Source: Thozetella sp. PMI_491
Lineage: Eukaryota > Ascomycota > Sordariomycetes > Chaetosphaeriales > Chaetosphaeriaceae
DNA length: 64,000 bases
Direction of reading: 5' to 3'
Assembly: GCA_021432635.1 (NCBI GenBank)
Contig: MU270064.1
Coordinates: forward strand, 8,537 to 72,536
This document shows positions 10,996 through 22,765 of the stretch, in pieces; within the stretch, counting starts at the first letter, position 1, and the number at the start of each line of letters is the position of its first letter. Below the pieces are notes generated by a model, which was not told the origin of the DNA, did not search any database, and worked only from the letters and a program-made list of their open reading frames with translations. Both the position numbers and the translations under genes were made by a program.

Positions 10996-12412
10996 GTCAC
11001 TGTGGAGCTAATTGATATGGTTTCTAGATCCGCTCACTCGAGGATGGATGAATTTGTTGCAGGAGGCGCGAAGTATTCTGGTGTTTGCCTTGCCGGACTC
11101 CCTCTAATAGTATTAAATAGATCAGACCCTCCAAATGCCCACGTGTGTCAGCTCGGACATGCAGAGCCGATCGGCCCAACTTCTGCCCGGCCACAATATG
11201 AAGCCGCACAGGGAAGCTATTTGCGATCCTTGTCGCCCCTCATACCCATCAGGTATAGATCCGGTTGCCTTTCCGGGCCAAATTTGAGCCGAAAATGCAG
11301 CTCTTATTGGACGGAAGTGTAATAGGCAGCAGATTATTGCACAAAATAAGGCATGATCAGTGAGGAAGTTGTGCGCGCACTGCGATGAAAGTGGACTTCT
11401 TTCAAGAACTTCTCATGTGTACGATGCAAATAGCGATGCCGAGACTCGTAGCAAAGCCCATATTTGTCATTGTGTCATTGTGCCATGCCAAGAAAGTTTG
11501 TCATCGCTTCTCGCTCTTAGTTATTGCGTAAATATCCCAACTTAATGAGCCTGAAATTATACATGTGATCTACTCAGTACTGCTGCCCGGCTAGCTAGCT
11601 TTAATTTACCTCATACCCTTCACCGCTTGATATCTGCTGGCTGTCTACGCATGCTGGTCCTAACGGCGCCGTGAGTCGTGGGTGCTCATGGTCTATTATT
11701 GCCTAATACACCTAAGCTTCTGATTCGGGTTAGTGACTGGTATAGTGTCGGCGGCATGGCACTACGTATCCAATCCCATCTTTTCATGTGCTAGTCATTA
11801 CAGCTGGGGTGTCCCATCACCAGCCAATTCGAGCGTACAATGCTCATTCAAGCCATATCGACAGCTTAGGCAGTCTAGATACTCGGGGAGCACATCAAGT
11901 GTGAGAATCACTAGGCTGCTGATAATGAATGTGAAAAAACAGCTCTAAAATGGTGAATGAGACAAAGACTGTGTTGAGGATTTTCTACCTAGATAATACG
12001 ACGTGCCAGCTGAGAGTGCCACTTTTAGATGGAGGCCATAGTGGGATGAAACAGAGGGCTTCGCGTTGTACGAGCTTGATTTTGGTAAAGTGCCTGTTCC
12101 TCCCTGTTATTGAGTGGGGGGGCTCGTAGTTCCGCATGTATACTGGCTAGGCATCTCGGTCAGAGTAATATTGGGTGTAGGATCAAAGGAATAAGTTCAT
12201 ATTCTGGCAATTCTTGATCAAGAGTTTTGCTATCCTTTCACCTGGATCTGGTAGAGCGTAGCAGTGAGGCCGAATACTTTATCTAACTATCTCCGAGCGT
12301 TGTGGGCTTCACAAGTTTGTCCGTCGCCTATGACAGCGAAGATTATTGGATTCTCGAAAACCTCGAGCTGGTTAAAAGCGAGGCCGTAAGACAGCAGGTA
12401 GCAGGAAGTCCC
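10996..12412. other. Intergenic, 1.4 kb
   Basis: AT-richer DNA without a supported gene, upstream of the acetyltransferase and downstream of the DAL5-type permease. Short open frames here show no family features. Confidence 0.5.
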
Positions 12413-14469
12413 CTAGAGAGCGTATCTAAAGTACGGGTTCTCTTTATCTGTCAAGTCCAAGAACTCTTGCCCCGGCGGCTGTGGAGGCCGGCCATCAGCC
12501 TCCCATTTTCGGTCACGTCGCTTATTCTCTCGCATGTTGACTATCCATAATGCAACGCAGCAGAACAAGGTCATAGTCCACATAACTATGATGTTGTATT
12601 TGGCGTTATAATAGTATGGTGCGTCTCGGAAAGTTTGTGGCCCGATGAGGAAACCTGAAAGACTCGGTTAGTATGCCGCTTGGCGATGGTAGCAACGGAA
12701 AGGAAAATGACTCCCCCGCCCCTTTTACTCTGGAATTAATCTTACCAATGCAATATCCGATTAGCACAACTGAGTTCACGACAGTTTTCTTCGTGTGACC
12801 GGCTAGAGGGGTAGTTAGCTTCTGCGATCGGGCAAAGCACTCAAGAGACACGCAAAACTCCATACCCGTATTGGTGGCGACCACACTGAGTATCATGATC
12901 AGTGAGACTGCGCCGGAGCCGATCATGATGTAGTAGCCAAATAGCTGACCGATCCTCGCATTTAGAGGATCGTTCATCGCTAGTCCGGCCATGAGAGAAA
13001 TTCCAAACAGGCTTAACAGTTGGCCAGCAACAGCTCCCAGCATGCGCTGCTTGTATTTCCCAGCCAGATAAGGTATGCCGATGCCTGTAAAGATTTGAAA
13101 CACGCCAGCGGGAGTGGATAAGAGAAACGATTGTTGCGACGTAAAACCGTAAGCCTGGATCATTAGGGTACTATCATATATTAGCCGCGGAACGTGGAGG
13201 GAGGATTGCCTATGACGCTGGCCGTGGAACGAACAAGAAAACCGTGACACCGCCATTCGGGATCTCTAAGGTGATGGCAAATAGAAAGAGGATATATGTC
13301 TGCTACTGCTTAGTGGGGGTGCGTCTCCATTGAACTGTGTCTTCGTCCTTACTCGAATATCGGTGAAGGCCTCTTTGACCTGATGCCATTTGAACACGCG
13401 GCTCCCAATGCCCTGCTGGTTCACTCGGATCCGCTCCACCGCAATGTGCTTCTCCTCTTCAGACAGCCACTTTGCACGGATGGGCGAATCGGCAAGAAAA
13501 AACCACATGAAGATGCCGTATAAACCCGTTACGCCACCAACTAGGATGAAAAGAAACTTCCACGAGGCGATAGCGAGCGGGTGGTCCAGGAGGCCCTGGG
13601 ATACTCCGTATGCAATGAGACCGCCGACGATTTGCGCAACTTGAGCTTGTTAGCATGGCCCTGCATCTGTGTAAAATTTGCCTAGGTTGTGGAACTTACC
13701 GCCGTTGAAGGTGAACCATATCGCCGTCCTAAGCGATTGTTCTTCGGCTCGATACCAAGCCGAAGTGACCAAGACAAACCCTGGGACCGCCGTCAGACTA
13801 TCTGGGGCTAGCGATTCACGAAGACCGTGATTGTTTACTTACCAGCCGTGATCGCGCCTTCTCCAGCACCGAGAAAGAATCGAGTCACTAGGAGCCCCGT
13901 CGGATTCTTGATGGCGGCTGTACAGCAGAGGACAACCCCCCAAGCCATGACACAGCTTGCCATCTGGTAATAGGTTTAGCTATGGCCATGGTTTGACGAT
14001 ATCCACTAGACCTACGTATTTGCCGATCGGAAGCCGCTGCATAGCGAAATTGTGCGGATACTCGAAAACTAGGTACCCAAAATAGAATATTGAGCCGGCC
14101 CTACGGTGGGTCAACAAAGCTTCGATTCTCAGTGCATGGCACGAGGATCACCTACCATGAGTACTGGTCCGCGCTCAGGTTGATATCTGTCTTGATGTTC
14201 ATGACGGCGGTATAACTGAGGAGGACCTTGTCGAGGTACTGCAGCATGTATAGACCGCTCATAATGGGCAGCATGTGCCAGTCAATCCTTCGCAATATCC
14301 TCGTGTTGGTCTCCTCGTCGATTATCATGGCTTGCGCGCCGACAAAGGCGCCGGCTTCGTCCGCGCCATCAAGCTTGACGAGGTCAGCTTTCTCGATGCT
14401 TGCATTGTCCGCGCCAGGCGCAGAGGTGATTGCCCCTGCAGTAGGGTCTGTTTTCGAATCTGCAGCCAT
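12413..14469 (-). CDS. DAL5/ACS-type MFS permease (allantoate permease family)
   Basis: A multi-exon minus-strand gene from ATG at 14469 to stop at 12413-12415. Exons reconstruct the full order of the anion:cation symporter family: IDWHMLPIM and YLDKVLLSY near TM1, a FYFGYLVFEYP segment, TRFFLGAGEGAI, SAWYRAEEQ, the central loop beginning AKWLSEEEK, then EIPNGGVTVF, AGHTKKTVVNS and GYCIGFLIGPQ, ending in ENPYFRYAL. These motifs are diagnostic for Dal5-like permeases, which import allantoate, ureidosuccinate, nicotinate, vitamins or other small organic anions. All junctions I checked keep frame; one intron uses a GTTCGT donor, which is weak but plausible. The substrate may be a nitrogenous acid. 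It is related to the permease at 25475-27546. Confidence 0.85.
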
Positions 14470-15248
14470 TGTGGTTCGGCACCCATCAACGTGCAGCGAG
14501 TGTAGGCCCGAGACGGTCCTTATAATTAGCTAATCCAAGCCCATGCACGTTTGTCGCTATCAGGATTGTTAGTACGTCCCCGGCCCTACTGATAGCTCCG
14601 CGACCCGGCCGTTTGGATATCTCATGAAATGGAAGATATGTCGACCCTTTGATTGAACGATCGACAGCCTGTCATTCCCTTGCCCGAAGCTACTGGTAGG
14701 GAATTCGTCCATGTTGTATTCTACCTAAACCGATTAAGGAAAAGTTGACTCGGCGATGGCCGACAAATTGGCGCAAAATGACGGGGAACGCCTTGGCCCT
14801 GTGCTGAAGTGGGGCCTGGGCAACTCTGGATAGATCAAGCTGCCAGCCTGTGTCGGGAACTGAGGGGAGCTAATGCCGGCATTTCTCCAGCTTGGTAGGA
14901 AATAATGAAATGGATGGGTTTATAATGCTTAATCTGCAGCAAGGGATAAGAGGAGCCTACGCCATCGTGGAGCCTCTTATCTGATACGGACAACACCCTA
15001 CGGTGCTTGCCTCGGACAAGCAAATGAGTTCTGGAGGTGTTCGGAGTTAATGCTCGAAATTGGTCACGCCGCTACGCTGCTTTGATCCCCCGCAGCCGTC
15101 TACTCGAGGCGTATATGCGGAGTATCTTAACTGTGCCAACCCCGCGCGCTACCTGCTTTGGCTTATTCCTTCTCCCCGCACTTCGCCATCCGAGATGGCG
15201 TAATAAAAGGTTGGAAACAGCCCGCTTCTACTATCCTACATGCTATAT
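14470..15248. other. Intergenic, 0.8 kb
   Basis: Promoter side of the permease gene and 3' flank of the dehydrogenase gene. No gene recognised. Confidence 0.5.
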
Positions 15249-16220
15249 TTACTCCAATGGAGCGCTACTTCGCACATAGAGGGATGCTTCCTGTACTCCA
15301 GTTGGGTCTGACTCTTCCTCCAGCCAAAGGCGTTGTTGGCAAATCGCTACCCCAAGTATAACCTCAGCGCCTGAAATGACCTTCCACGCGTTCTTCTGAG
15401 CCAGTTTTACGAGGGTTGTCCGCGGCGGGCTATAGCACATATCGAGGAAGATAGCGCCATCTCCATGCCTGAACAGGGTCTCGCAAATATTCCACGAGAC
15501 TATCTCATCTGGACTCACCGGCGGGATGTCTGGGATAGTACCAATTGCGAGCCTCGGTGCCGGGAGGCCTTCGGCATCGTCCACTGACTCGATATGCCTT
15601 AGTCGGATGCCTGGTATCATAGGACTCATATCTGAAGTTATCGACTTAACTTCGGACTTTAGGCGGTTGACAATATAGATCTCCGAGGGCGAGAACCATT
15701 TCCATAGAGAGTAGATGGCACTGCGAGCAGCCCCTCCGCCACCAATCACCAGCACCGGCTTGCCCTGCGTCTGTGCAGGAAGTCCAGGTGCCTTGGCAAG
15801 CAAGACGTCGCGTAGGCCGAGGCAGTCGGTATTGTCTCCAATGTATCGCCGGTTTCCACCTGGATCTAGGCGAACGAAGCAGGTATTGATAGCGCCGATT
15901 GCCTGGGCCTCTTCGGTTATTTCGTCCATCGCCGCCATGAATTCAAGCTTGTTGGGCATGGTGATAGATGCTCCAATGCAGTCTGGGGAATGGATCGTTT
16001 GCCTAAACTCTTCCACATTTGTCGTGATTCTCAACTCGTATGTCCACGATGCGGAGATTGACTTGAAGAGGATGGACTGTGCTGTAGGCGATAGCGAGTG
16101 AGTGATTTGGCTGCCACCAAACAGATACGTACGGAGTACCGATTGCTTCGAGTCAGGAGTGAGAGGTGACCCCCCGTACGTGTATGAATGTTTGATCGTA
16201 TCCATATCTCGGTCGGGCAT
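15249..16220 (-). CDS. Quinate/shikimate dehydrogenase (QutB-type)
   Basis: Single exon, 323 residues from the Met at 16220 (a second Met lies five residues later). A longer frame starts at 16355, but its extra residues are not family-like. Shikimate-dehydrogenase features, numbered from 16220, are the substrate serines in HSLSP (residues 41-45), catalytic Lys91 in TMPNK, AIGAINTCF, Asp132 in GDNTD, and the GGGGAAR dinucleotide loop. It should interconvert quinate and 3-dehydroquinate, or shikimate and 3-dehydroshikimate, with NAD(P). Its length matches fungal QutB/Qa-3 (about 320-330). It differs in local motifs from the decayed copy at 47.2 kb, so the two are probably separate subfamilies. 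It sits just downstream of a transaminase gene on the same strand, 30 kb from the other quinate genes. Confidence 0.86.
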   Translation of the reverse strand: MPDRDMDTIKHSYTYGGSPLTPDSKQSVLRTYLFGGSQITHSLSPTAQSILFKSISASWTYELRITTNVEEFRQTIHSPDCIGASITMPNKLEFMAAMDEITEEAQAIGAINTCFVRLDPGGNRRYIGDNTDCLGLRDVLLAKAPGLPAQTQGKPVLVIGGGGAARSAIYSLWKWFSPSEIYIVNRLKSEVKSITSDMSPMIPGIRLRHIESVDDAEGLPAPRLAIGTIPDIPPVSPDEIVSWNICETLFRHGDGAIFLDMCYSPPRTTLVKLAQKNAWKVISGAEVILGVAICQQRLWLEEESDPTGVQEASLYVRSSAPLE

Positions 16221-16627
16221 CTCGCGGTTTAAAAGCCTTGGCGCGGAATATATGTTGTTAGAGCATCCGAGGTAACAGTTGCTGAAAAGGGTGCCGAAGT
16301 GTGATGGCAATATAAATCCAGACGGCACACAAAAGTTCAGCGATGACGAGCGCAAAATACTTTAACCGCGGATGCGGGGATGCCGGTTTATAATTTAACA
16401 GCCCGGCCCTAGTGAAGCATGGGTCGGTGCAGTTGGCGCCGGCGCGACACTGATTTCGCCTATTACGATACGGGCAATAACCACAAGACATCTTTGTTGC
16501 CCTCACGACTAGTTCACATCACATATACTTGCCGACTACTAGGTTGCGTTAATTTGCACTTCATAATTCGATTCTGATGTCATTTATAGCGATTATCTAA
16601 TTCTTCCGGGCGCATACGTGATTAGGG
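16221..16627. other. Intergenic, promoter of the QutB-type gene
   Basis: About 400 bases between two minus-strand genes. No ORF is supported. GCGCGGAATATATG (16241-16254) loosely resembles the GGGAATAT-like elements seen upstream of genes in the 32-47 kb cluster. Confidence 0.4.
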
Positions 16628-18412
16628 CTACAGCGACGATAATACATTCTTGAACGTGCTAACAAGTATAGGCACTATCATGCTTGTCAGAATTGTACAT
16701 AAACAAGGAACGTGCGGGAGAACTTACCGTGGGATTCTTCAAAAATAAGCATAGGTCTTAGTCTGACCGTCTCGATGCCGCATGTTCCAATGTTCACTCC
16801 CTGCTGCTTCATCGCCTTGATAAAAGTGCTCGAGTCCTTGGTATCGAAGGCAATGTATGTTCTAAGCGATAGTTAGGCGGATTGACCAAGCTAGCCCTTT
16901 GTTTAGTTTTCGGCTTACCCTTGACCCTTGCCACGCAAGTTTTGAATATACACAGGGTATTCTTGCGCGAGCTTCTCCATCTCAGCATACAGGATATCGC
17001 CGACACGAGCCTACTGCATATTAGAAAACGGAGAGGACAGCGGACACACAATAGCAGACATACGCATTGCGCAACAAGATCCTTAGCGAGGATTTCTTGA
17101 ATCACAGCCTTGCACATGATCACGCGCGCCGCATCTCCCATCCACCTGCACACTAGTTAGAGACGACAGTTTACTACAAGCGAAACATCTGAGGTCTTAC
17201 GTGTTAAATTGGCGGTAGGGCTTGTCGGGGATCAACATACGATCGCCGAAAAAGTACCCTGCGGTCTGCGCCTTCTTGGAGAAAGTGACCATATCGGGAG
17301 GGGTGGTCAGGTTCCAGTGATCGTGCCCCCAAAACTTGCCCGTGGCACCAAATCCTGATGTGGATTAGTGCTGCCTTCAATGAAGGCCGCCCGAGGTGAA
17401 GGGACCGACTCACCTGTCTGGACCTCATCAACGATCAAGACGACTCCGTGCTTCTTTGTGATATCGCGCAAGCCCTGGAAGAAGGCAGGCGATGCGTGGT
17501 TGTCGCCGCCCTCACTCTGGATCGGCTCGACGATAACGGCTGCGACAGGGCAGCGCCTATTTGACGGTTACTCCCATATACGATCTTCAGCATGGGGAAA
17601 ATACATACCACGAGGTGATTAGCTTCTCAACCTCTTGAAGGCGCTGTTGCTCTTCCGCATTGTTCTCTGTAGTATACTTATCCAGGGGATACTTCAGAGC
17701 AGGGAACGACGCTTGTGGCCAGTCGAAAGAAGGAATATCCAGCTTGTGGACGGCCTTGGACCTAGTTGTCGACAAGCTGCCGAATCCACGTCCGTGGAAG
17801 GAGTTTCTAAAGCTCAAGATTGCAAGATCCGGAGATCCGGGCTTGGCGTTATTCAGGCAAGACTCGGTCTCCTCCTTGGTCCAATCCGCACCTTCGCCGC
17901 GTTCTCGACGCCTGTAGAGCATAAAGGCAGCCTTGTACGCCAACTCATTTGCCTCGGACCCAGACTGAGCCGTGAAGATCTTATCCAATCCCTTCGGCGC
18001 GATCTTGAGGAGACTGCTCTGCAAGATGTCGGCCCATTTGCTCGACGGGAAGTTTCCAATGGCAGGACGGTTGACCAGGGCTGAAATTATCTCGGGCGAC
18101 TGAGCCGCGGCTGTCAAAGTCGGGTTATTGTAGCCTACTGGGATCGAGGCAATCTGAGAGTAGACATCCAGAAAGCAGTTGCCATCAACGTCGACAATGC
18201 TACAGTGGACAGCTGGCGTTAGCGGCCGCTGCGTATCTATTCGCTTTCTGGAAACCAGTGATGGTGTCGTACTAGTTACCGTTGCTCTTTTCATAGTCCA
18301 CCATGATTTGGGCAGTACGGGCGTCGAAAATAGCATCAAGCCTTTTCTGCTCCGCCTTGGATACCGGCCCAGGAACCTCAGTCGTCACCTTCTTCTCGAG
18401 CATTGTGGCCAT
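16628..18412 (-). CDS. 4-aminobutyrate (GABA) aminotransferase-like, class III PLP enzyme
   Basis: Multi-exon minus-strand gene from ATG at 18412 to the stop at 16628-16630. Recognisable parts in order: an N-terminal MVDYEKSN segment, [41 protein letters not shown], the [15 protein letters not shown] region, [35 protein letters not shown] with the PLP-binding Lys, a region beginning WMGDAARV, and a last exon ending near [11 protein letters not shown]. This is the full layout of fungal GABA transaminases (about 470-500 residues), which move the amino group of GABA or another omega-amino acid to 2-oxoglutarate. The first intron must use the acceptor at AACGCCAG to keep frame. The gene is intact. 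Its neighbour downstream is the QutB-type dehydrogenase. The preferred amine donor is unknown. Confidence 0.87.
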
Positions 18413-19692
18413 TTTCTTTCGATTTGCGTCTTCCTGATGCTTGATGCTCGATGCTCGTTTGACTTGTTTTGATCACGATACAGGGTCGCACTGGATACAA
18501 ATAAGAAAGCCCTGATGTTGCTGCCCGGAGACCGGGAACCATCACTTTGATGCGGGTCACTGGACCGGCCCGGATACAATCTTGAGGCAAGGTGGGGTCT
18601 CCGATTGCCGGGATCCAGCCCCGGGCCGGCAGCTAGTCTACCCCAGTCTGTCCCGCAGGAGCTACCCGGTTGGGCTCAGCAGGACTGAAATCGCACCATT
18701 TGTATCGCCAAGCCACGCAGGGCTGATAATTATTTTACGTCGTTAAATTGCATACACGTATATGACCCCGGGTCAGTATCCGGGCCGAGGATATTGCAGG
18801 CAGGCAATGCAGCCGAGCTAGCCGTTCCGCCGGCGTGGTAAGCCTATCGCTACCGGCAGGCATCATTTAAGCCCCCCTTTTAGACCCCTTTTAGACCCCT
18901 TTTAGAGGGCAGAAAGATCTGATCATGGTGACGCTGGAGGTGGCCGTACTTTTGCCGCCCGTGCCTGACGATTGAGTCCTACTCTACCCTTGAGCTGACT
19001 TGCCTTGGTCCCCTCCATTGGCTGCCGCATAATTCTTGACCCCCGCTTGGTCGATGTACCCTTCTGAAAGATCTTTATAGTAGACAGCAGGCTTTCGACG
19101 CCGTTGTTTAGTTCTAGCCTGTGACCTAGGCAGGCACTGTTGTTACCTTACCAACAGTTACGCACTGAATTGCCGATATACACCTCAGTATGGCGCCTGA
19201 GGAGCCTGGCGAAAGGCAGCTGAAGCGGGGCTCAAATCATGGGGCCCAATGTTGGCATCATCAATCAACCCCGTGTGAAGTATGCCGCAGTGTGCAGCGG
19301 CTGCCGAGGATAACTTCCTCGTGTGAGAACTATTGAGATATATATAGCCAAACCGAGAGAAAATGGCTCATCGGCCATCGGTTTATCACCTACCAACCTG
19401 CATCCCGCTGTTAAGCTGGGGCAGCTAGGTCTCAGGCACGGATTCTCGCGAGAGTGGAGCTTGTCCAGACGCAATTCGCCGATGGCCGATTAGACCAGTT
19501 ACACAGAGCCATTACGTACAACTGATATTCCGCACTTCTCTATTTTTCTTCGATACCATTGTGGCTAAGATAGTAGAATTAGGTCTCGGAAAAGAGGTTC
19601 TACCTAGCAATGTTAGGATAGTGAAGTTAGGGGCAACAAGACCTGGCCATCCACCGTTCTACTGTAGCAAAGTAGACAAAACAGCAACAAAG
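18413..19692. other. Intergenic, divergent promoter region with CCCCT tandem repeat
   Basis: About 1.3 kb between the transaminase (minus) and a reductase (plus). No supported gene. It contains three perfect tandem copies of an 11-bp unit at 18874-18906. Confidence 0.5.
18874..18906 (+). repeat. Three tandem copies of CCCCTTTTAGA
   Basis: Units at 18874-18884, 18885-18895 and 18896-18906 are identical. Each carries CCCCT, the core of the fungal stress-response element, at an 11-bp period close to one helical turn. It lies about 460 bases upstream of the GABA-transaminase-like start. A regulatory role is inferred only. Confidence 0.6.
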
Positions 19693-20942
19693 ATGAGCAG
19701 GGTGTTGGTAACAGGTAAAAGCACACATATTGCCGAGTCGCATTGGCAGAAGACTAATTCCTAGCAGGGGGGAGCGGGTTTATCGCTGCCCATATCCTGA
19801 AGGTTCTACTAGAGCGAGGGTGTGTGCACGCATGTCCGAAACTGCGATAGGTGCCAGCTGACTCCCCGTGGCTGCTACTAGACACTCTGTCGTTACGACA
19901 GTCCGGTCAGAGGCGAAAGGAACTAAGATTTTAACATCACTCGGGGTGCTGAGAGAGCGGCTACGCTTTGTTGTGGTGGATGATATTGCTAGGGAAGGCG
20001 CTTTCAACGATGTGAGAGCTGCTTCATAAGAATCCAGCCATGAAGCGATGTGGATGCTCAACTGACCGCCACCATGGAATCACCAGGCAGTACAATCAGA
20101 CCCCCCCCTAGAATATGTCATCCACACTGCGTCGCCATTCCCCGATCACTTTACAGACCCAGTAAACGATTTACTGGATCCTGCCATCAAAGGAACACGA
20201 GGTATACTTCAGGCTATCCAGACCTACGCACCAGGAGTAAAGCGCGTGGTGGTTACGTCATCATTCGCGGCCATTGTCAACCCTACATCGCCACCAAGCG
20301 TATATGACGAGAGTTCATGGAACCCAGTCACCTGGGAGGGTGCCGTGAACGATCGCTCACTCACGTATCGCGGTAGCAAAGTGAGCCTGCCCTGGAACGA
20401 AGTACTATGCCAAGCTAATAAGCACATCATCATAGACATTTGCAGAGAAGGCGGCATGGGAATTTATCGAGAAGGAGAAGCCAAACTTCGGCCTCGTCAC
20501 TATGAACCCTCCCCTTGTCTACGGCCCTATTGCGCATGCCGTTGAGAGCCTTGACCGGTTGAACACCTCAAATCAACGGATCCGAGACTTCATGCGCTGG
20601 AATTCAGCAAACAACGAGCTGCCGCCAACGGGGACGTTCCTGTTCACCGACGTACGGGACCTCGCATTCGCCCATGTAAGAGCTATTGAAGTCCCTGAGG
20701 CCGAAGGTAAACGATTCTTTATCACAGCGGGGCACTGCTCAAATAAGAAGATTGTCGATGCGATTCGCGACCGGCACCCTGAACTTGAGCCCGTGCTGCC
20801 GAAGAATCCCGTTGATGATTTCCCCGCGGATGTATATGGATATGACAACTCAAGAGCTCGGGAAATCTTGGGGGTTGACTTCCGTTCACTGCAGGAATGC
20901 ATCGGTGACACGGCAAGCTCGCTTCTGAATCTCGGTGCTTAG
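19693..20942 (+). CDS. NAD(P)-dependent reductase, extended SDR (aldehyde/dihydroflavonol reductase-like)
   Basis: Five exons can be joined in frame, beginning with a 22-nt first exon (19693-19714). The N-terminus gives VLVTGGSGFIAAHI, the Rossmann GxxGxxG. Later come VVDDI, YVIHTASPF, KRVVVTSSFAAI, the catalytic YRGSK (Tyr-x3-Lys, followed by an intron), then AEKAAWEF, TMNPPLVYGP and FTDVRDLAFAHV. This is the classic series of fungal Gre2/DFR-like ketone or aldehyde reductases. It should use NADPH to reduce a carbonyl group or act on a hydroxy compound. The phase of the fourth intron is fixed by the SK-TFAEKAAWEF junction. The first two exons are short, typical of this family. It is followed by a HAD hydrolase gene on the same strand. 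Confidence 0.84.
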
Positions 20943-21701
20943 AATTTACTCGCGAAGAGCATCGTATTGAGCTCTAGCCCTAGCCGTAAATCATACTCGA
21001 ACGCTTTCCATTATGCCCGCCATGCCTGCCTAACCGTGGTCGAAGCAAGACTGGTCTGGCTCCCGTCTGCGCGCTGTTAAACATACTTGACTACCCAGGT
21101 TTGATGAACTCGCAACCTATAAATTGAGACCTGAAATTCCATTGCGAAATTTCAACCCTTGGTGACATTTCCCTCTTCCCGGTATTGATCTAAACTCGAA
21201 ATAACTCATCTCAAGATGGGCGAGTACATCGACTGACGTAACAAAGACCGGTGGAGCTTCCACTTTACAAGGAACCTCCGGCAAATAGCCTAGCATGAAA
21301 GCCTAGATGCCGCTTGGATGTGTGTACTGTAGCACCTGTCGAATTAGCGCTCAGCTGATCCGGCTGGCTCGTTGGACAGTTGTCTTGGCCACATAGAGTC
21401 GGGGTACAAAGCCAGAAAAATGCGCCCCGCCATTCGGCTTTCCCCGCTCAGTACCTGCCCCCGGACGCGATTCACCGAAGACATCACCTAGCTATGGCGC
21501 TGAAGTGGCTCTGAGAGCTTCAACAACTGCGGGGATGGGGCGCTAACAGGAGACTACATCTGCTCATAGTCGTCAGATTCCTTTAGCGAGACACGACCCT
21601 GGTTAAAGCCTGGCTGACACTGCTGGCCGCTGCAAGATCACGTACACCATCGAGCTCACGTGCTTTCTAAAGACATCCCACCTCCACTGATAATAGCGGC
21701 T
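20943..21701. other. Intergenic, 0.76 kb
   Basis: 3' flank of the reductase and promoter of the HAD gene. No gene seen. Confidence 0.5.
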
Positions 21702-22554
21702 ATGGCATCCCAAAATAAGCATGTCGTCTTCGACGTTGTAGGTATGTGGCATCTTGGATGCACTCAGCAAATCACAGACCCCCGGATGCTAAACTAAGAC
21801 AGGAACTTGTGTTTCCTATGATGCCTTTTTCGATGCCATCGAGGCTCGGATTGGAGAGCGACTGAAGGCTCGTAACATCGGTTCTCGTTTGTTTGGCTAT
21901 GCCTGGATGGAGGCAGGCGAGAGAGAGTATACCTACCTAAGCATCTCAGGAAATTACATTAAATTCTTCGACATCTTCCGCTCCATCTTCTACCGGACGC
22001 TCTGGCAAGCCGGGATCGAGGAGCCGCGCAAGTTTGCAACCGACGAGGATCGTGAATTCCTGCTCGCATCCTACCGGACACTTAAGCCGCGCGAGGGCCT
22101 GCTAGAATGCTTCACCCGGCTTCGCAAAGGCGGCTACACTGTCTGGGCTCTGACAGCCGGTGATACAGAGCGGGTGGGTGGGTATCTGGCCGCTGGTGGT
22201 GTCGACTTCCCAAGCGAGAACTTTGTTTCCTGCGACACCATTGGGATTGGCAAGCCGGCGCCAGAATCCTATCAGTATATCATCGACAAATTCCCCAAAG
22301 AGAACCAAGAGACGTGGTTCGCCGCCGCGCACATGTGGGACGCAGCTGCAGCGCGGCGTTGTGGGTAAGTTAGACGGACCTGGCACGCCATATATTCCCA
22401 ACGCTAACATGTGCCGGTATATAGTTTCAAAGGTGCTTGGGCGTCCGTCTGGGAGAAAGAATCCTGTTCAGACATCTTTGGAGAAATGGACGTAGTAGCC
22501 GATAGCCTCGTGAAATTGGCAGATGGAATCATTGCGTTCGACGGGAATAAATAG
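21702..22554 (+). CDS. HAD-superfamily hydrolase, haloacid dehalogenase type II-like
   Basis: Three exons (21702-21741, 21803-22364, 22425-22554) give 243 residues. HAD motifs are all present: VFDVVGT with nucleophile Asp11, TAGDT (motif II Thr), the Lys of IGKPAPESY, and the acidic AHMWDAAAARRCG (motif IV). The length and the LKPREGLLECFTRLRKGGY cap region fit fungal type II 2-haloacid-dehalogenase homologues. These hydrolyse a carbon-halogen or phosphate ester bond through an aspartyl intermediate; the substrate in fungi is usually unknown. The convergent neighbour, an FAD oxidoreductase, ends only 211 bases away. A phosphatase role cannot be excluded. Confidence 0.86.
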
Positions 22555-22765
22555 ATCCTTACATAATATAGTCATCTCTTGGAGCAGCTTCATTCTCGTT
22601 TCTTCCATTCACAGACTACTGCGGCTATTGCTATGCCTAAAACGGGTTGCATTTCGGGTAGGAGAGAGCCTGGTATCTAGCAATAGAAGGAGGCAGTGGC
22701 ATGGACAAGTTGCGAATGCATCTTTGGACGTAACACCACAGTGGATACAATATGTGAGAGGCTTT

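Noticed and set aside
11002-11322. 106-codon plus-strand frame in the intergenic region
   Set aside because: No domain or signal sequence; composition like noncoding DNA.
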